Source: Blasia pusilla (lineage: Eukaryota > Marchantiophyta > Marchantiopsida > Blasiales). From it: a stretch of 64,000 nucleotides of DNA. Within the stretch, counting starts at the first letter, position 1. Every line of letters starts with the position of its first letter. The position numbers were made by a program, and so were the translations under genes. This document shows positions 32,743 through 43,945 of this stretch, in pieces. The notes under the pieces are model-generated. The model was given only the letters and a program-made list of their open reading frames with translations, ran no database searches and was not told where the DNA came from. The DNA lies in assembly GCA_050084515.1 (NCBI GenBank), contig CM114272.1, positions 39,928,001 to 39,992,000 on the forward strand, written 5' to 3'.

Positions 32743-32976
32743 CCTTCCAAGTCTCAACTCATCTCAAGTCTTGGCTCGCGTTTGGTCTAGGTTTCCTGGT
32801 GGCAACCACTAACGCATGAAACGCACAACTCTGTTCCGCGTTTTGTCTCTTGGACTTTTCCAAGAGACCTTTCCAAAAGCCTCTCCAAAGGGCGAACATT
32901 GTAGCGTGCATTCACTTGAGTTCTGATGTTCCGCTTGGCGTCTATTTGGTGTTGTTTGGTTATGAGGGTTGCGACA
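32743..32976 (-). mobile_element. Gypsy-1 5' LTR remnant
   Basis: The outer 234 bp of a gypsy LTR (CCTTCCAAGTCTCAACTC .. GGTTGCGACA), followed by the gypsy-1 target repeat TGTCC. The rest of this LTR, with the primer site and early gag, was lost when the copia insertions recombined. Confidence 0.85.
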
Positions 32977-33051
32977 TGTCCTCACTATAACAACCATCTG
33001 AATGCTGCAACTATACCACCAAGAGTACCGTCTGATCACCTTCCATAAGCT

Positions 33052-33579
33052 ATGCAACCACCACCTTCACAAGTTCCATTACATGTGTACACAAATATAC
33101 TCTCCAAGTTGGACGACCTTCATGACCTTCATGACTAATTGAAAGCTCATGTCTCCAATCATTTTGCAAACTTAGTCTCTTTGTCTGAGGAAAGATTAGC
33201 TTTTGGAAACTAGAGTGTTCAGTACAAAGAGAACCTCCAGCAAGCTATAACATACTTTAAGGATTTTCTTAAGGACACTAGCTCAATCATAGAAGGAAAC
33301 CCAAAGCTACAAGTTTAGGTTGCAATAATTGAGTCTCTACTTCGTAAATATACCCAGGGACGCTTGCAACATAGTGAGGATGTTAGTTCTAAAAATCTTC
33401 AACTGAGCTCCACATCTTCCGTGTTAATGACAAGTCCTTCAAATTCTGAGACTGCCTTGGCTTTTATTTTCAGTCAAAGTATTCACCATTCAGTAGACAA
33501 TTCAAAACACAATATTTTCTACAAGAATATTCCACTTTTATGGATTAAATCCCACTATAATACCCTTCATATATTTTAG
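33052..33579 (+). pseudogene. Decayed reading frame of unknown origin
   Basis: One frame of 176 codons from ATG at 33052 carries three in-frame stops (TAA, TAG, TAG). Otherwise it stays protein-like (LSKLDDLHDLHD, VSLSEERLAFGN, ENLQQAITYFKDFLKDTSSI), suggesting a helical or coiled protein. The stops are of the type produced by C-to-T change in Gln codons. The frame begins 70 bp outside the gypsy-1 target site, so gypsy-1 may have landed beside or inside this locus. Family unrecognised. Confidence 0.4.
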
Positions 33580-33707
33580 ATCATTTCATTATTCCTCACA
33601 AATTTAATGATTGTAGAGTAACCCTTTTTTTAGTCCAAAAGTTTCTATACTCATCCATACGTAGCTACATACCGGTAGCACAATGGTTAAAAAATATCAC
33701 TATATTT

Positions 33708-34631
33708 GGAGCCGTTTCACCACATATCATCCACCCGTTTCAAGAGCATATCTCCGAGAATCTGTATCAAATCAACTTTTTCAGCATTCTCTCCAAGGCA
33801 TCCTCTGACGCTCATAGAGCTCGTCTGCGTTCATGTGCGGGTACCGCATCGGGGGCGTGGCTTACTGCAAATCCTCTTATTCTTCCATTTCGTCTTCCTC
33901 GAAGTATATTCTCGACAACTTTGCAGTTACGTCTTAGACTTCCCCATCCTTCTCTCTTAGGTGTGCCGAATTGTGTTTGCGGGGATCCCATTGATGCCAA
34001 GGGTATCCATATTCTCCGATGTGCACATGGTGGAGAACGAATGGCCACACATGATGTCATTAGAGAGGCGGTAGCATCGGTGGCTCGTACTGCAGGATAC
34101 ACCGTTGGGCAAGAGCAACTCTATATCCTACCTTAAACCACACAAGAAACCTCTCGTCGGAGAGTGGATCTTGTTATGTCTCGAGGTGGATTCCGGACAC
34201 TCGGTGATGTGGTAGTTGCTGATCCAACACGTTCTAACTTGGTGTGTCGAGCCGCACATACCAAAGGTTTGGCGGCCGAAGGTGCAACAAGAATCAAGGA
34301 GTTAAGTTATGTTGTGAGACATGCGACTGATGGATGTATTCCTTTTGCAGTAGAAGTATTCAGCCATTTACATGTGTCTTTTGATACTTTCCTGAAAACA
34401 TGTGCTCACCACTCCCTCGAGAATCATCACCTTGCCCCTTCCCGTAGTCCTTCTCTCTCTGTAGTTACTACTTATTTTCGGCAATGCATCTCAGTGGCCT
34501 TACAACGTGCACAAGCATTGGCATTGATACATCGTGCGGAGGTGGTGGGGGTTCGCTCGTCTGGCGTCCATTCACGTCTGACCAACCACTCTTGTTCTTG
34601 TCAGATTTGTTTTAGGCTATCAATTGTGTAG
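33708..34631 (+). pseudogene. LINE C-terminal region with zinc-binding motif
   Basis: A single frame of about 308 codons with one TAA (34134-34136). It includes DAHRARLRSCAGTASGAWLT, then a zinc-binding cluster NCVCGDPIDAKGIHILRC (C-x-C..H..C, about 33970-34022) with a following His. Next comes VDLVMSRGGFRTLGDVVVAD, resembling the D..D-V-V-V-x-D core of restriction-type endonucleases. Such order is typical of the C-terminal end of some plant and algal LINEs. The RT itself is not here, so this is a 5'-truncated copy. Endonuclease type is an inference. Confidence 0.6.
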
Positions 34632-37600
34632 CTCGTTGAGTCGGTGCTTGGGTTGGCTAGTTGTCATTTTCTTTTTTGTATTCTTTTATGCTTTTTTTAA
34701 ACTCCTCTTTTGAGATGTTATTACCTTTCTTTGTCACACTGGTTTATTTTATAATAAAATGGATATATAAGGCGTTCTACTTCCTCTTTAGTCACATATG
34801 CCTTCCTTCTTATTTTACCTTTGTTTTTCCCCAATTTTTTTCATATTCCACTTAACTGTTTTAACCCCACGCTTTAACCACGCTATGACGTTCTATCTAT
34901 CTACACTGGCCGCATACGCGTTCACAATAGCCCCGATGAGAATCAAGAGACAGTGGCTCCGTAACAGAAGTAGAACCGTAAGGCTAAAGATAATCGATAA
35001 CCACATCTTAGGAGCCACTTCAATTTTCTGCTTGTATCTAGATTCCGGACTATCTATCACAAGCGGTATTGGATCGCCGTGCATCACAAGAAGTTTTGCA
35101 TTTTCCGGTGCTCCCAAAGCTGGGTGGAGGGGGAGCCTTTGGCGGACGACCCCGAGGGACATCGGGAATATTTACGACGTAAGGTGTGAACTCAGGCAGT
35201 TTGTAGCGCTATCACAGTGAATTTTGCAAACTGATTGTTGGAAGTTTAGTTCATTCAAAAGAACTAGTGGTGTGCCAAATGTACCTGCCAGTTCAATCAC
35301 CTTCAAGTCCGACCGCTGTTTCCACCATTGTCTTTCTTCAATGCCTTCCACTCCTTGTCAGAGAGCAGTGACGATGATGGGGAAAGAATTATGACCGGAG
35401 AATCCTATGATTTCTCCGCTCGTAAAATTTAGTCGTTTGGATCACTTCCCGATTTTGTGCGATGAGTGATGGGCCTCGGAAGGAGATAAGATATTTGCTG
35501 TCTTGATTGGGCCACACGAGGTTAAGTCTAGCCAATAGTCGAGTTGGTGCTTTAGGGCACTTTAGGCAATTACAGAGAGTGTGGCCTGACCATGAACCAA
35601 CATGGAATTGGGGAAAATATGTTGTGAAGAGGGTGGTGCTCTGGCTGCATGACCAGGTCTCACTGTTGGAGAATGGAATTCTAAGTATGATCTACGAAGG
35701 GCGTCCGTTAGCAACAGTTTCAGATCTTGAAGTGTTATGCCTGCGAGTGTGGAGCAATCTGATGTCCCAATTCTCTCTTTGAAGGTTCCATGGATTGATT
35801 GATGGAATCCGTGGGATTAGTCAAAGAAACGATCCAGACAGGGTAAAGAGTCTTCAAATTTGTGCAGGTGCTTTTCAACTTCCTCGCTATTTTGACACCT
35901 TGTCAATTTTGCTCAGGTGATTATTTTTGTTAACGATTCAGAGATCGACAGGTAGGATTTTTGAGAATTGGCATGTGCTTGTACGGGATCAAGATATCCA
36001 TGGACGTTCTTCATCAGTCCCCATTTTTTCTTGTGGAAATTCTATACCCAGTGCTGGAATGGTGAAAGAATGTTCGGAATTGATTTGCAAATCTTAGGAC
36101 GTAGGGTTCTCTTGCATGAATGATTTGTTTTTGGCCTCATTTCAGACATGATGAATCAGTAGATTCTCGTTGCAGCCTTGCCTATCAAATATTTGGGTCT
36201 AGTTTTGAACAAATGTTGCCTCACTTCCAAACCTTTATGGCAGCTCTCAGTGATATCTAGACTCTCAAAGTTGATGGATTCTCGTTACAAATAGAGATGA
36301 GAGCTTTCTGGCAGATCAATGAGATTGAGGGACGAGTTATATTTATAGTCACTCTGTGCAATTCTATTCAATATTTCAAGAATTTTTTTACAGCCCCTCT
36401 GCTTCCTTCTGTGACCCTTGGCATTCCTTGTCCTGACTGCTACTGCTGGAGTGACTACTATTGATGTGAGTTTTGTTGGCTTGATATTCATTATTATTCG
36501 AAACTGTGATGTCTGCTACTTTGGGAAGCTGACGCACTAGGTGACTGAGAAGGGTATTCCCAGCCAAATCTTATGTCGCAGATTCAATACCTGTCAGATT
36601 GGTTCCTGAATCCAGGACTTAGTTAATAATGTTAGTTAACAATTCTAGACCAAGTTCATAACTTTGATCTGATCAAGATTTCAATTCTTTAGTGCTGCAT
36701 GATTCTTGGGAGATATCCTCCGGAGGCCTTTCACACTTCCAGTTGGTTTTAAAGCACAGGAAGGGGGAGGCAGCAGACTTGTCCAATCAATCAGACCCTA
36801 CTATCTAAACCTATTCGACTAAGTTATCATGAATGCCCACGTCCTTCTGTCTGCTGCCCAGTGATTACTGCTGGAGTGACTACTGTTGATATGACCCCAA
36901 TGTACTTCGTTAATTGAACTTATGGTGTCTGATGCTTTGGTAAGCTGATTCAGCAGGTCAGTTGGGGGATCAGCCGCGTCTATGAGCACAATAGTGCAGC
37001 ATGTTGGAGGGCAGTGCACCATGAGCTTCTCACAAAGAAGTCAGACCAACTAGCTTTGCAGAGCTCTCTGACTAATTTCTTTGAGACTGATTGATAAATC
37101 TGTGCAAACACATCCTGACTGCAAAATAGGTATGAAGAAAAAGTCATGCATTCTGATAATAACTCTAGTCTAGCTCTGGTAAATGTATCTGTTCTCAGCA
37201 TGGCTATGCACATCAGTAGTGTATTAGGTGGCAAAGGCTTAAGGGAGATTGAGCCTGTCCTGCTGAGAATCTGAAGTGGGTATTCTGCCTGGCTCTGGGT
37301 TTAAGCCAACTATTAGCAGAGGATGGTGGATGCTAGCATCACTGGGACCTACGGTTCTACTACCTTGTCATCACACCTGCTTGTCTTGGGCAGCTGTGAC
37401 CTGTTCTTCACTCATCCGACAAGTAATCTTTTGGGTCAAAGGACAGACTTAACAAATGTGGAACCCTAGATGTGCACACATTGCACAAGTGACTGAACCT
37501 TGATTCTGTTGTCTGGATGCTTCTAGAACAAGATTACATTTAGAAAGAGGCAAATCAGAGCATCATACTACACTACTACCTGTCTGGGGATCCAGTTTCC

Positions 37601-38060
37601 ATTATAAAATACTGGCATTTGAAGGAATGGAACAAATTTGAGTGGTCTCAATTTTTTTTCATAACCTGGAATCTGTGATAATTAAATTATTAAATTTTGT
37701 CTGCGATAGCTTCTTTGACCAGCCTCACCTATCCCTCAATATAACTCTCATCAGCACAATAAACATTGGTGAAAGCCCCTCTCCTTGTTTTGCACAGTGT
37801 TGGAAATGTGAGGTGCACCGTCTGTATGTCACTCAAATAATAACTATTCTCTTTGACAAATGCAAGCATACAGGGACAGAAACCTTACCCTTATCATAAG
37901 TAGTGAATGCTTCTCATTGGTTTTGACTTCTCAAATCTGATCTGAATGCATTCGCAGATACTGGAGTGGACTAGCACTGCATTTCTTCAATCATCAGATT
38001 CAGGGACCTGTGATTGTGACAGTAAATTTCGTTCTCTTTGGTGAAAAAAAATCATCCACA
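34632..38060. other. Intergenic region with weak remnants
   Basis: There is no convincing gene. A frame at about 36170-36290 gives AALPIKYLGLVLN .. LTSKPLWQLSVISRLSKL, which resembles the end of a plant L1-type RT. A frame at 35507-35782 (VVLWLHDQVSLLENGIL) is protein-like but unplaced. Two diverged direct repeats of about 110 bp lie at 36425-36540 and 36850-36965. The last kilobase probably holds the TRAPPC13 promoter and 5' UTR, with no clear TATA box. Confidence 0.45.
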
Positions 38061-41000
38061 ATGAGCTCAGCAACAGGAGGTGGCCATTCGTTGGCCTTCC
38101 GAGTCATGAGGCTTTGTAGACCTGCTTTGCATGTGGATCTTGGATTGCGGATGGATCCATGTGAGTTCCAACTACTAGGCTGCGTACAAGTTCTTGTTGT
38201 GTTTTAGATTGCTGTTGATTTGTTGTTTTGAGCTATAGTAGAGTGAGTGTTGTGTGGATGTATGAAGCTGTTGTGGGTAGTTGTGAGGTTCCCATACAGT
38301 CATGGACCTTTAGGTTTATGAAGGATGGCGTGATATTCTTGATTGGAGTTTGTGTGAAGGGTATAATTAATCGTTTCTAGAGTTGAATGGGGCCTGTAAA
38401 ATGCAAACATTTATTGAAAATTGTACTTTCGTTTCACAAGCAGCCGGTTTCTGAACAGGTTATTAGGTTTTGCCAATGGTCCTGTGGAGTTTAATTGACA
38501 ATGGTTTTCTGTATTCGAGTGAAGTGGACCTAATCTGTGGAGAGGACGACACTCAGGCGATTATAGAGTCTCTTGATCTTGAAGATCTCAAGGAGAAGGC
38601 TTCTTTTTGGAGAAGAGCTGAGTTGGAGGAGCCAATTGACGCATTAGGTCTATCGGGCATTTTGGTTCTTCCTCAAACCTTTGGGTGAGTTTCAGCAATT
38701 TGACTACCTCTTTGACTGGATGACTAGTTGACATCCTTCTTGATGGGGAAGTTAATAACCATTTAGTTGAGCAGTTGTCCCATCGAAGCTCATGTCTTAC
38801 TTTGTTGCCATGGAAATGGTGTTGAAGCCAATTTATGCACTTTTGTGTGTGAAAGTTGGAGCCTATTTAGGAAATCTTCAAGAAATTTGATGACTATTCC
38901 TCGAGGTGGATGGTGAGTCCTTGTTTTTTATGGCTGCGTCCTGTCCTCCTGTACAGTGAAGCTGTCTGTCAAATGCCAATATTCTCATACAGCTCCCTGT
39001 ATGAAAAATGAGGTAGGGTAACAGTTTCACTAGAGGTATATGGACAATCAACTGTATGTGAGGTAAGGTTGTTTTGAGCGTGGAGCATTCCTATTTACAA
39101 TTAGGTAATAAAAGGCTGTCAGAATTCGCCTTACAGACATTTCTAATGCCACTATGTCTTTGAGTTTGAAGTCAAGTTTGGGAGACGCTCATGATATTTG
39201 AGTTTTACAGTAGTTGAAATCTTTCAAGTTATGAAGATACTTTCTTAGCGTGGAAATTGATAATAATTGTAGCCTGTGTATGTACTCAATTGCAGATCAA
39301 TTTATCTCGGGGAAACATTCTGCAGTTATATCAGCGTTGGAAATCATACCAATCATGATGTCAGAGATGTTGGGGTGAAGGTATGCATCTGTATTTACAC
39401 ATTTGATGTGAGTAGTTCTCTATGGTAGATGGGTCTTTCTTTCCACAAAGCATGTAGATGTTGAAATGATGTCTTGGAAGATTTTCTCTATCCTTCAACT
39501 CACATTCTTATCTTCCCACCCCAATTGTGTCACTTTCACCGCCCAAGTAACTGGTTGACCCAAGGTGTCAGTATTATGCAGGCGGAGCTGCAGACAGAGC
39601 GCCAGAAATTGATCCTTGCTGATAGTACCAAGGCGCCCTTAGATTACATACGAGCAGGTGGTCGGTATGATTTCATTATTGAACATGATATCAAAGAACT
39701 TGGACCACACACGTAAGTCACTAGTTTGTTGCAGTCATGATGTCCATGACTTACTCTCTGTGTGATTTTTGGATGGATTTTTTTTTTGGGGCAAGGAATG
39801 GGCATGGGAAGGAGGTTCCAATATGTAACCCATGGTGCTTGCTGCCAGGCTCATTTGCATGGCAGTATATACTGATTCAGATGGTGAACGCAAGTACCTT
39901 CCTCAGTATTTCAAGTTCATGGCTACCAATCCTCTTTCAGTACGAACAAAGGTGGGTATTTCCTCCACCATCCACTGCCTGTCAATCCTTGAAGGGTGTG
40001 GATCTCCAACAGGGGCCAACTCACGCTGCAGGGTTTGTCTTTATCTTTTCTGTCTCTTTAGTTCAAGTGTCGCTTGTGGCACATTGGAGATAGGTCATGT
40101 ATGTTGTACTTCGCATCTGTGAGTGAGATCAATTCTCCTTGGACAAACATAGCTTGTAGCAAGGGTGTAAGGAAATCCATTCTTTTCCTACAGTGACTCA
40201 ACAATTATGCGTTGTTTCTTTGCAGGTCCGATTTGTGAAGGTGAGAGATTTGGAGATAATCCTCTTCGTCAAACTAGTTTTAGTTCATTTGTGTTGGCTT
40301 ATGCAGCACAGAGATGGGTTTGCTTAAGAAAACCATGGCCCATGCAGGACATAACATATTTGGAAGCCTGCATTGAGAACAACACTCGGTCTCATCTTTT
40401 TCTGGACAACGTTAAATTTGACCCAGCAGTACCTTTCACGGTCAAAGTTTTGGAACCTGACAATGATACTGAAGATGATCTGGATGGACTTCTAAGGTAA
40501 CTTCCAAGATGGGATTATTAGAGCAAACTTTGTTGCTATGGTGGTCAATTATACCTCCCTAGTACTGTTTCAATGTACATCTCGTGGTATCAGGGTATGG
40601 CTGTTAGAGAAGAAGTTGTTGGCTTCATTTGAGGTTGGATGAGCGAATGAACTTTGTACTGTAATGATATGAAGCCATATTTATTATTTTAGTCAGCTCA
40701 TGGAGAATCCGAAACTCGGGATAATCATCCACGGGAGGGCCCTCTAGATGCTGAAAAAGTCCCTTCCATGCCATAAAGGGGTCGAATCTCTATTGGTTCC
40801 GCATCCTCTATGCATCATACCAACTATCAAACTCCTCCATAAAATCATCCAACTCGATGGTTCCCACCATGCCTGAGAACCTTCGGGGTCCCCTGGTGGA
40901 CCCATAGGTATCGCGATTCAGCATGTACACAATCCGCCAATCAGTTTCTAACTCGTCAAACCAGAGCCTTATCATGATGTGACTCTCCTTGTTACGATTC

Positions 41001-43945
41001 TACATAGTCACACCTTGCACTCACAACAGAGATCTTCAGTTGTCACCAGCCCAAAGATCACACATGGCTCACATCACGGAGCACAAACAATCTCCATCAG
41101 GTGTGTAGACAAAACGACGTGCCTCCGAGTCAGGCTCTAGTAAACACAGAACTTAGTCTCAACCTCCTCTTCCTTCCCTCAGATCACTCTGCGGCAGGGC
41201 CAGTGCTGTATGGCACACCAAGAGCCTTAGGAGTCCTCACCAAAAGCTGTGCATACAGTAGAACTAACTCCTGACTCTACGCAGAGACAATATAGACATG
41301 AGGGTGAGCATTTCTGACCCTTAGATCTTCTTGAACAGATCCACACCCTAAATACGTGATGGTGGCTAGCCCTAATTCGAGATTACCCTAATAAAGATTT
41401 TAGAGCTGCAAGTTGTCTCCAGCTAACTAAGTTTGTATCCAGCTAAGTTAGTGACAAGTTGACTGAGTCAGTATCTAGCTAAGTTAGTATTCAACTAACT
41501 ACTGTTAGGCCATGACTAAACTAGATATTAACAAATTTCAACGTCAAGATCTCAACAGAAGTCCATTGTGTCAGCGGTTTCATGTTGAGTGAACAATTTT
41601 TTGTGTGTTCTGGTAGAGATGGCAGTTCCTCCAGGTTTCCCTGAATGAGTTTTGCTGGATATAAGGTGAGAAGAAGAAGTTATTCAGGTATTGGAAGATT
41701 TCCACTCAGATTTGTCGTCGCCTCTGATTGGCAGTGGCCTCTTCAATCAGGTGAGGCTTGTAAGAGCAAATGGAGGCACCTGCCACTTCTTGTTTCAACT
41801 TAAGCAACCTGCCACTGAACCAGGGTTGGCAAAGGCTCCAGGCAGCAATGCCTTGGGGAAACTTGAACTATTGTGGCGTACAACACTTGGTGAGCCTGGC
41901 CGGCTACAAACCCAGCAAATTCTGGGAAATGTAAGGTTTTGAAGGATCTTTCCAATTTGATGTGTGCTCTCTCTTTTTGAGTCTTTGGAATCCTCAACTT
42001 AAATGGTTTAGTCTATTTTATGCTGTTTAATTTCCAAGTCCCACTAGGAGTGAGTGTAGTAAGATGTTGAACACTTGTCCCACTATCTTGTGCATGTCGA
42101 CCATGGGTATCTAATGAACAGGGCGACTTTCTTAGTTGTTATTGTATGAGGCATTTGAAACAATCAGAGGAAAGGTATTACCAACTTTGTTGTATTTTTG
42201 GTGCTGGAAGTTGGTTGCAGACAATTTTTTTGTTACCAGTAGCTAGTTTAGAATAGTGCATATTGTCTGTTTTACTTTTTTCTTCATTATTGGTACGTTT
42301 CTTGTTTGGAACAGCCTGTACAGCGCAAGGATGTGAGTTTGGAAATTGTAGAGCTGCCATCACGCATTGTCTTAGAGCACCCTTTCCTGGTGAGTCAAGC
42401 TTGTGCACAGATCATTGACAAGCACATGCTGGAGATCAGAGTTCTGTGGTTTTCAAAAAAATATAAATCAGAAAGCGACCCTGCTTTTCTGAACAGTTTT
42501 GGAAGGGTTTGGGAGTTAGTCCCTTATAATATTTGTGATTTGCCTGACTTGGGTGGTTTGAACTGGAAATGGGTGTCAGGTGAGGTTGAGTGTGAAAAAC
42601 TCCACAGATCACCGGGTTGGCCCACTCCAGATATCCATGTCACAGGATGATGCTCAGGGTGTTACCAGAGCAATTGTGGTGAATGGGTTGTGGACACTTG
42701 TAAGCTCTCTCTTTGTCTGGTAATAATTCACGTGTGCAATTTCTTTGGATCTTGATTGACAGAGGGACAGCCATACAAGATGCAGAACGTGCTAAGTGTC
42801 CTGGGGCAGTGAGTGTCCTATGAATAATTTTATTATGCAGTGTTTGTGATTGATAAGGTTTTGTTCTTCATTCTTACGCTCACCTCTGCTGCCAAACAGA
42901 CTGTGCCACAGCTAGAACCTTTGGGTTTAACAGATGTAAATTTGGTAAGTTCTCCTTGAAAGCGTTTTGATTGCTGCTTCTACTTGGCTGAGAGTTTAGT
43001 CGTTTGAGGAGACTAGACTGAAACTTCAAATTTGGTTTGAAAGCTGGTTTCAGAGTCAGGTGAGGAGAGATGGATACAACCTCTCATAAATTATTGGGTT
43101 GGCAGAGTCTTGTCGCCACTGCAGTTGGTGTACAGCGTATAATTGGTGTCAGAGTAGTTGATGTCAGGGACGGAAAGAATTATGATACTCTTTCGCCAAC
43201 TGAGGTATTACTTTATCTCCTGTCAATGCTGACCATCTTTACAAGTGCTGCCTTGTATCAGGAGTTGGTTCTGGGGGTTTTGGTAAATAGCTAGCAATTG
43301 TGGAGTGGTAGCTAGCAACTCACAAAATCCAGTTGGTTCCTACAATCAGAGAGGGTGATTGAGGGCGTAAGAAAGACATGGTGGTGATAGTTGAAAATCA
43401 CTGAGAATCTCCCAGAAAGTCAAGATATGCTGTCTCTCCAGTGCCTGGACTTGAGGAGAATCTTGAATGTTCACAAATAGCTGCATGTTTCACTTTGAAA
43501 TAATTCGAGACAGTGTGCAGCAGCACCAACTGATGGTAATTTTCCTCTCATACATATTGTGCCTGGACTGACAAATTGTGACTTGATTGTGTCTGTCTGC
43601 AGGTTTTTGTTGAGACTGAGTAGTGATTTTGTTGCAAGCAATGGCAATGGAGAGAGTAGTACCTTTCCATCACATTCCACAGTGTGGTACGCTGGTTGTG
43701 AGCTGGTTGTGAGCAATTATTGTTCACGTCTCTTGCTTGCTGTGGCTTTGTTGTGCTGGTCAGTAGTTGAGTAATGAGGAATTCATGGTCGTCTACTTGG
43801 TAATGATGAATTGCCTTTGTAGGTAGATTCCCCTTGTCAGACTGCCCTTACTCGCATGAACTTAGATGGTTGCATGGTGACTGCAATTTTGATGGGAACA
43901 AATTTCATACAGGTGAAGAGGGAACTTGTGGAGGAACTTCGGTAA
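38061..43945 (+). CDS. TRAPPC13: TRAPPC13-like subunit of the TRAPP complex
   Basis: TRAPP is a multisubunit tether and Rab-GTPase activator at the Golgi and in autophagy; TRAPPC13 is an accessory beta-sandwich subunit. Start MSSATGGGHSLAFRVMRLCR is the typical plant N-terminus. Exons with matching phases: 38061-38160, 38525-38684, 39296-39380, 39582-39712, 39849-39951, 40226-40240 (15 nt), 40348-40496, about 41765-41930, 42315-42389, 42631-42699, 42900-42944, 43106-43204 and about 43823-43945. Total 1,320 nt, 439 residues; the human protein is about 417. Landmarks: GILVLPQTFGSIYLGETFCS, KYLPQYFKFMATNPLSVRTK, DITYLEACIENNTRSHLFLD, LELLWRTTLGEPGRLQT, ATAVGVQRIIGV. The start of exon 8 and the last exon are the least certain. 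A segment that other family members carry between the blocks ending HPFL and starting ISMSQDD was not found. Confidence 0.88.
40690..41557 (-). mobile_element. LTR-plus-gag fragment in TRAPPC13 intron 7
   Basis: On the minus strand the sequence starts TGTTGAGATCTTGACG at 41557, an LTR-like start. It then runs through non-coding DNA into a gag-like frame (about 40980-40695): MIRLWFDELETDWRIVYMLN, EFDSWYDA, FMAWKGLFQHLEGPPVDD. Two TAG stops lie in the frame. This matches Ty3-type gag, antisense to the gene and truncated at its inner end. No target duplication could be defined because one end is missing. Confidence 0.7.

Larger units (their letters stand above)
13212..32976 (-). mobile_element. 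Gypsy-1: nested Ty3/gypsy chromovirus, outermost shell
   Basis: LTR-derived ends at 13212 and 32976 are flanked by the same 5-bp repeat TGTCC (13207-13211 and 32977-32981). This marks the original insertion of a minus-strand gypsy element. Inside, in plus order, lie a rearranged 3' LTR (13212-14775), a 3' untranslated region, chromodomain/integrase end, RT, protease and gag, then a rearranged copia pair (19315-32742), then a 5' LTR remnant (32743-32976). A solo LTR interrupts gag at 17995-19000. RNase H and most of integrase are deleted. The element belongs to the same family as gypsy-2. Confidence 0.88.

Noticed and set aside
34893-35162. Minus-strand 89-codon protein with a hydrophobic segment
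   Set aside because: No family resemblance, no splice context and several overlapping frames; the hydrophobic part looks incidental.
42306-42650. A 114-codon TRAPPC13 exon
   Set aside because: Only 42315-42389 matches the family; the remainder reads past a GTGAGT donor into intron sequence.
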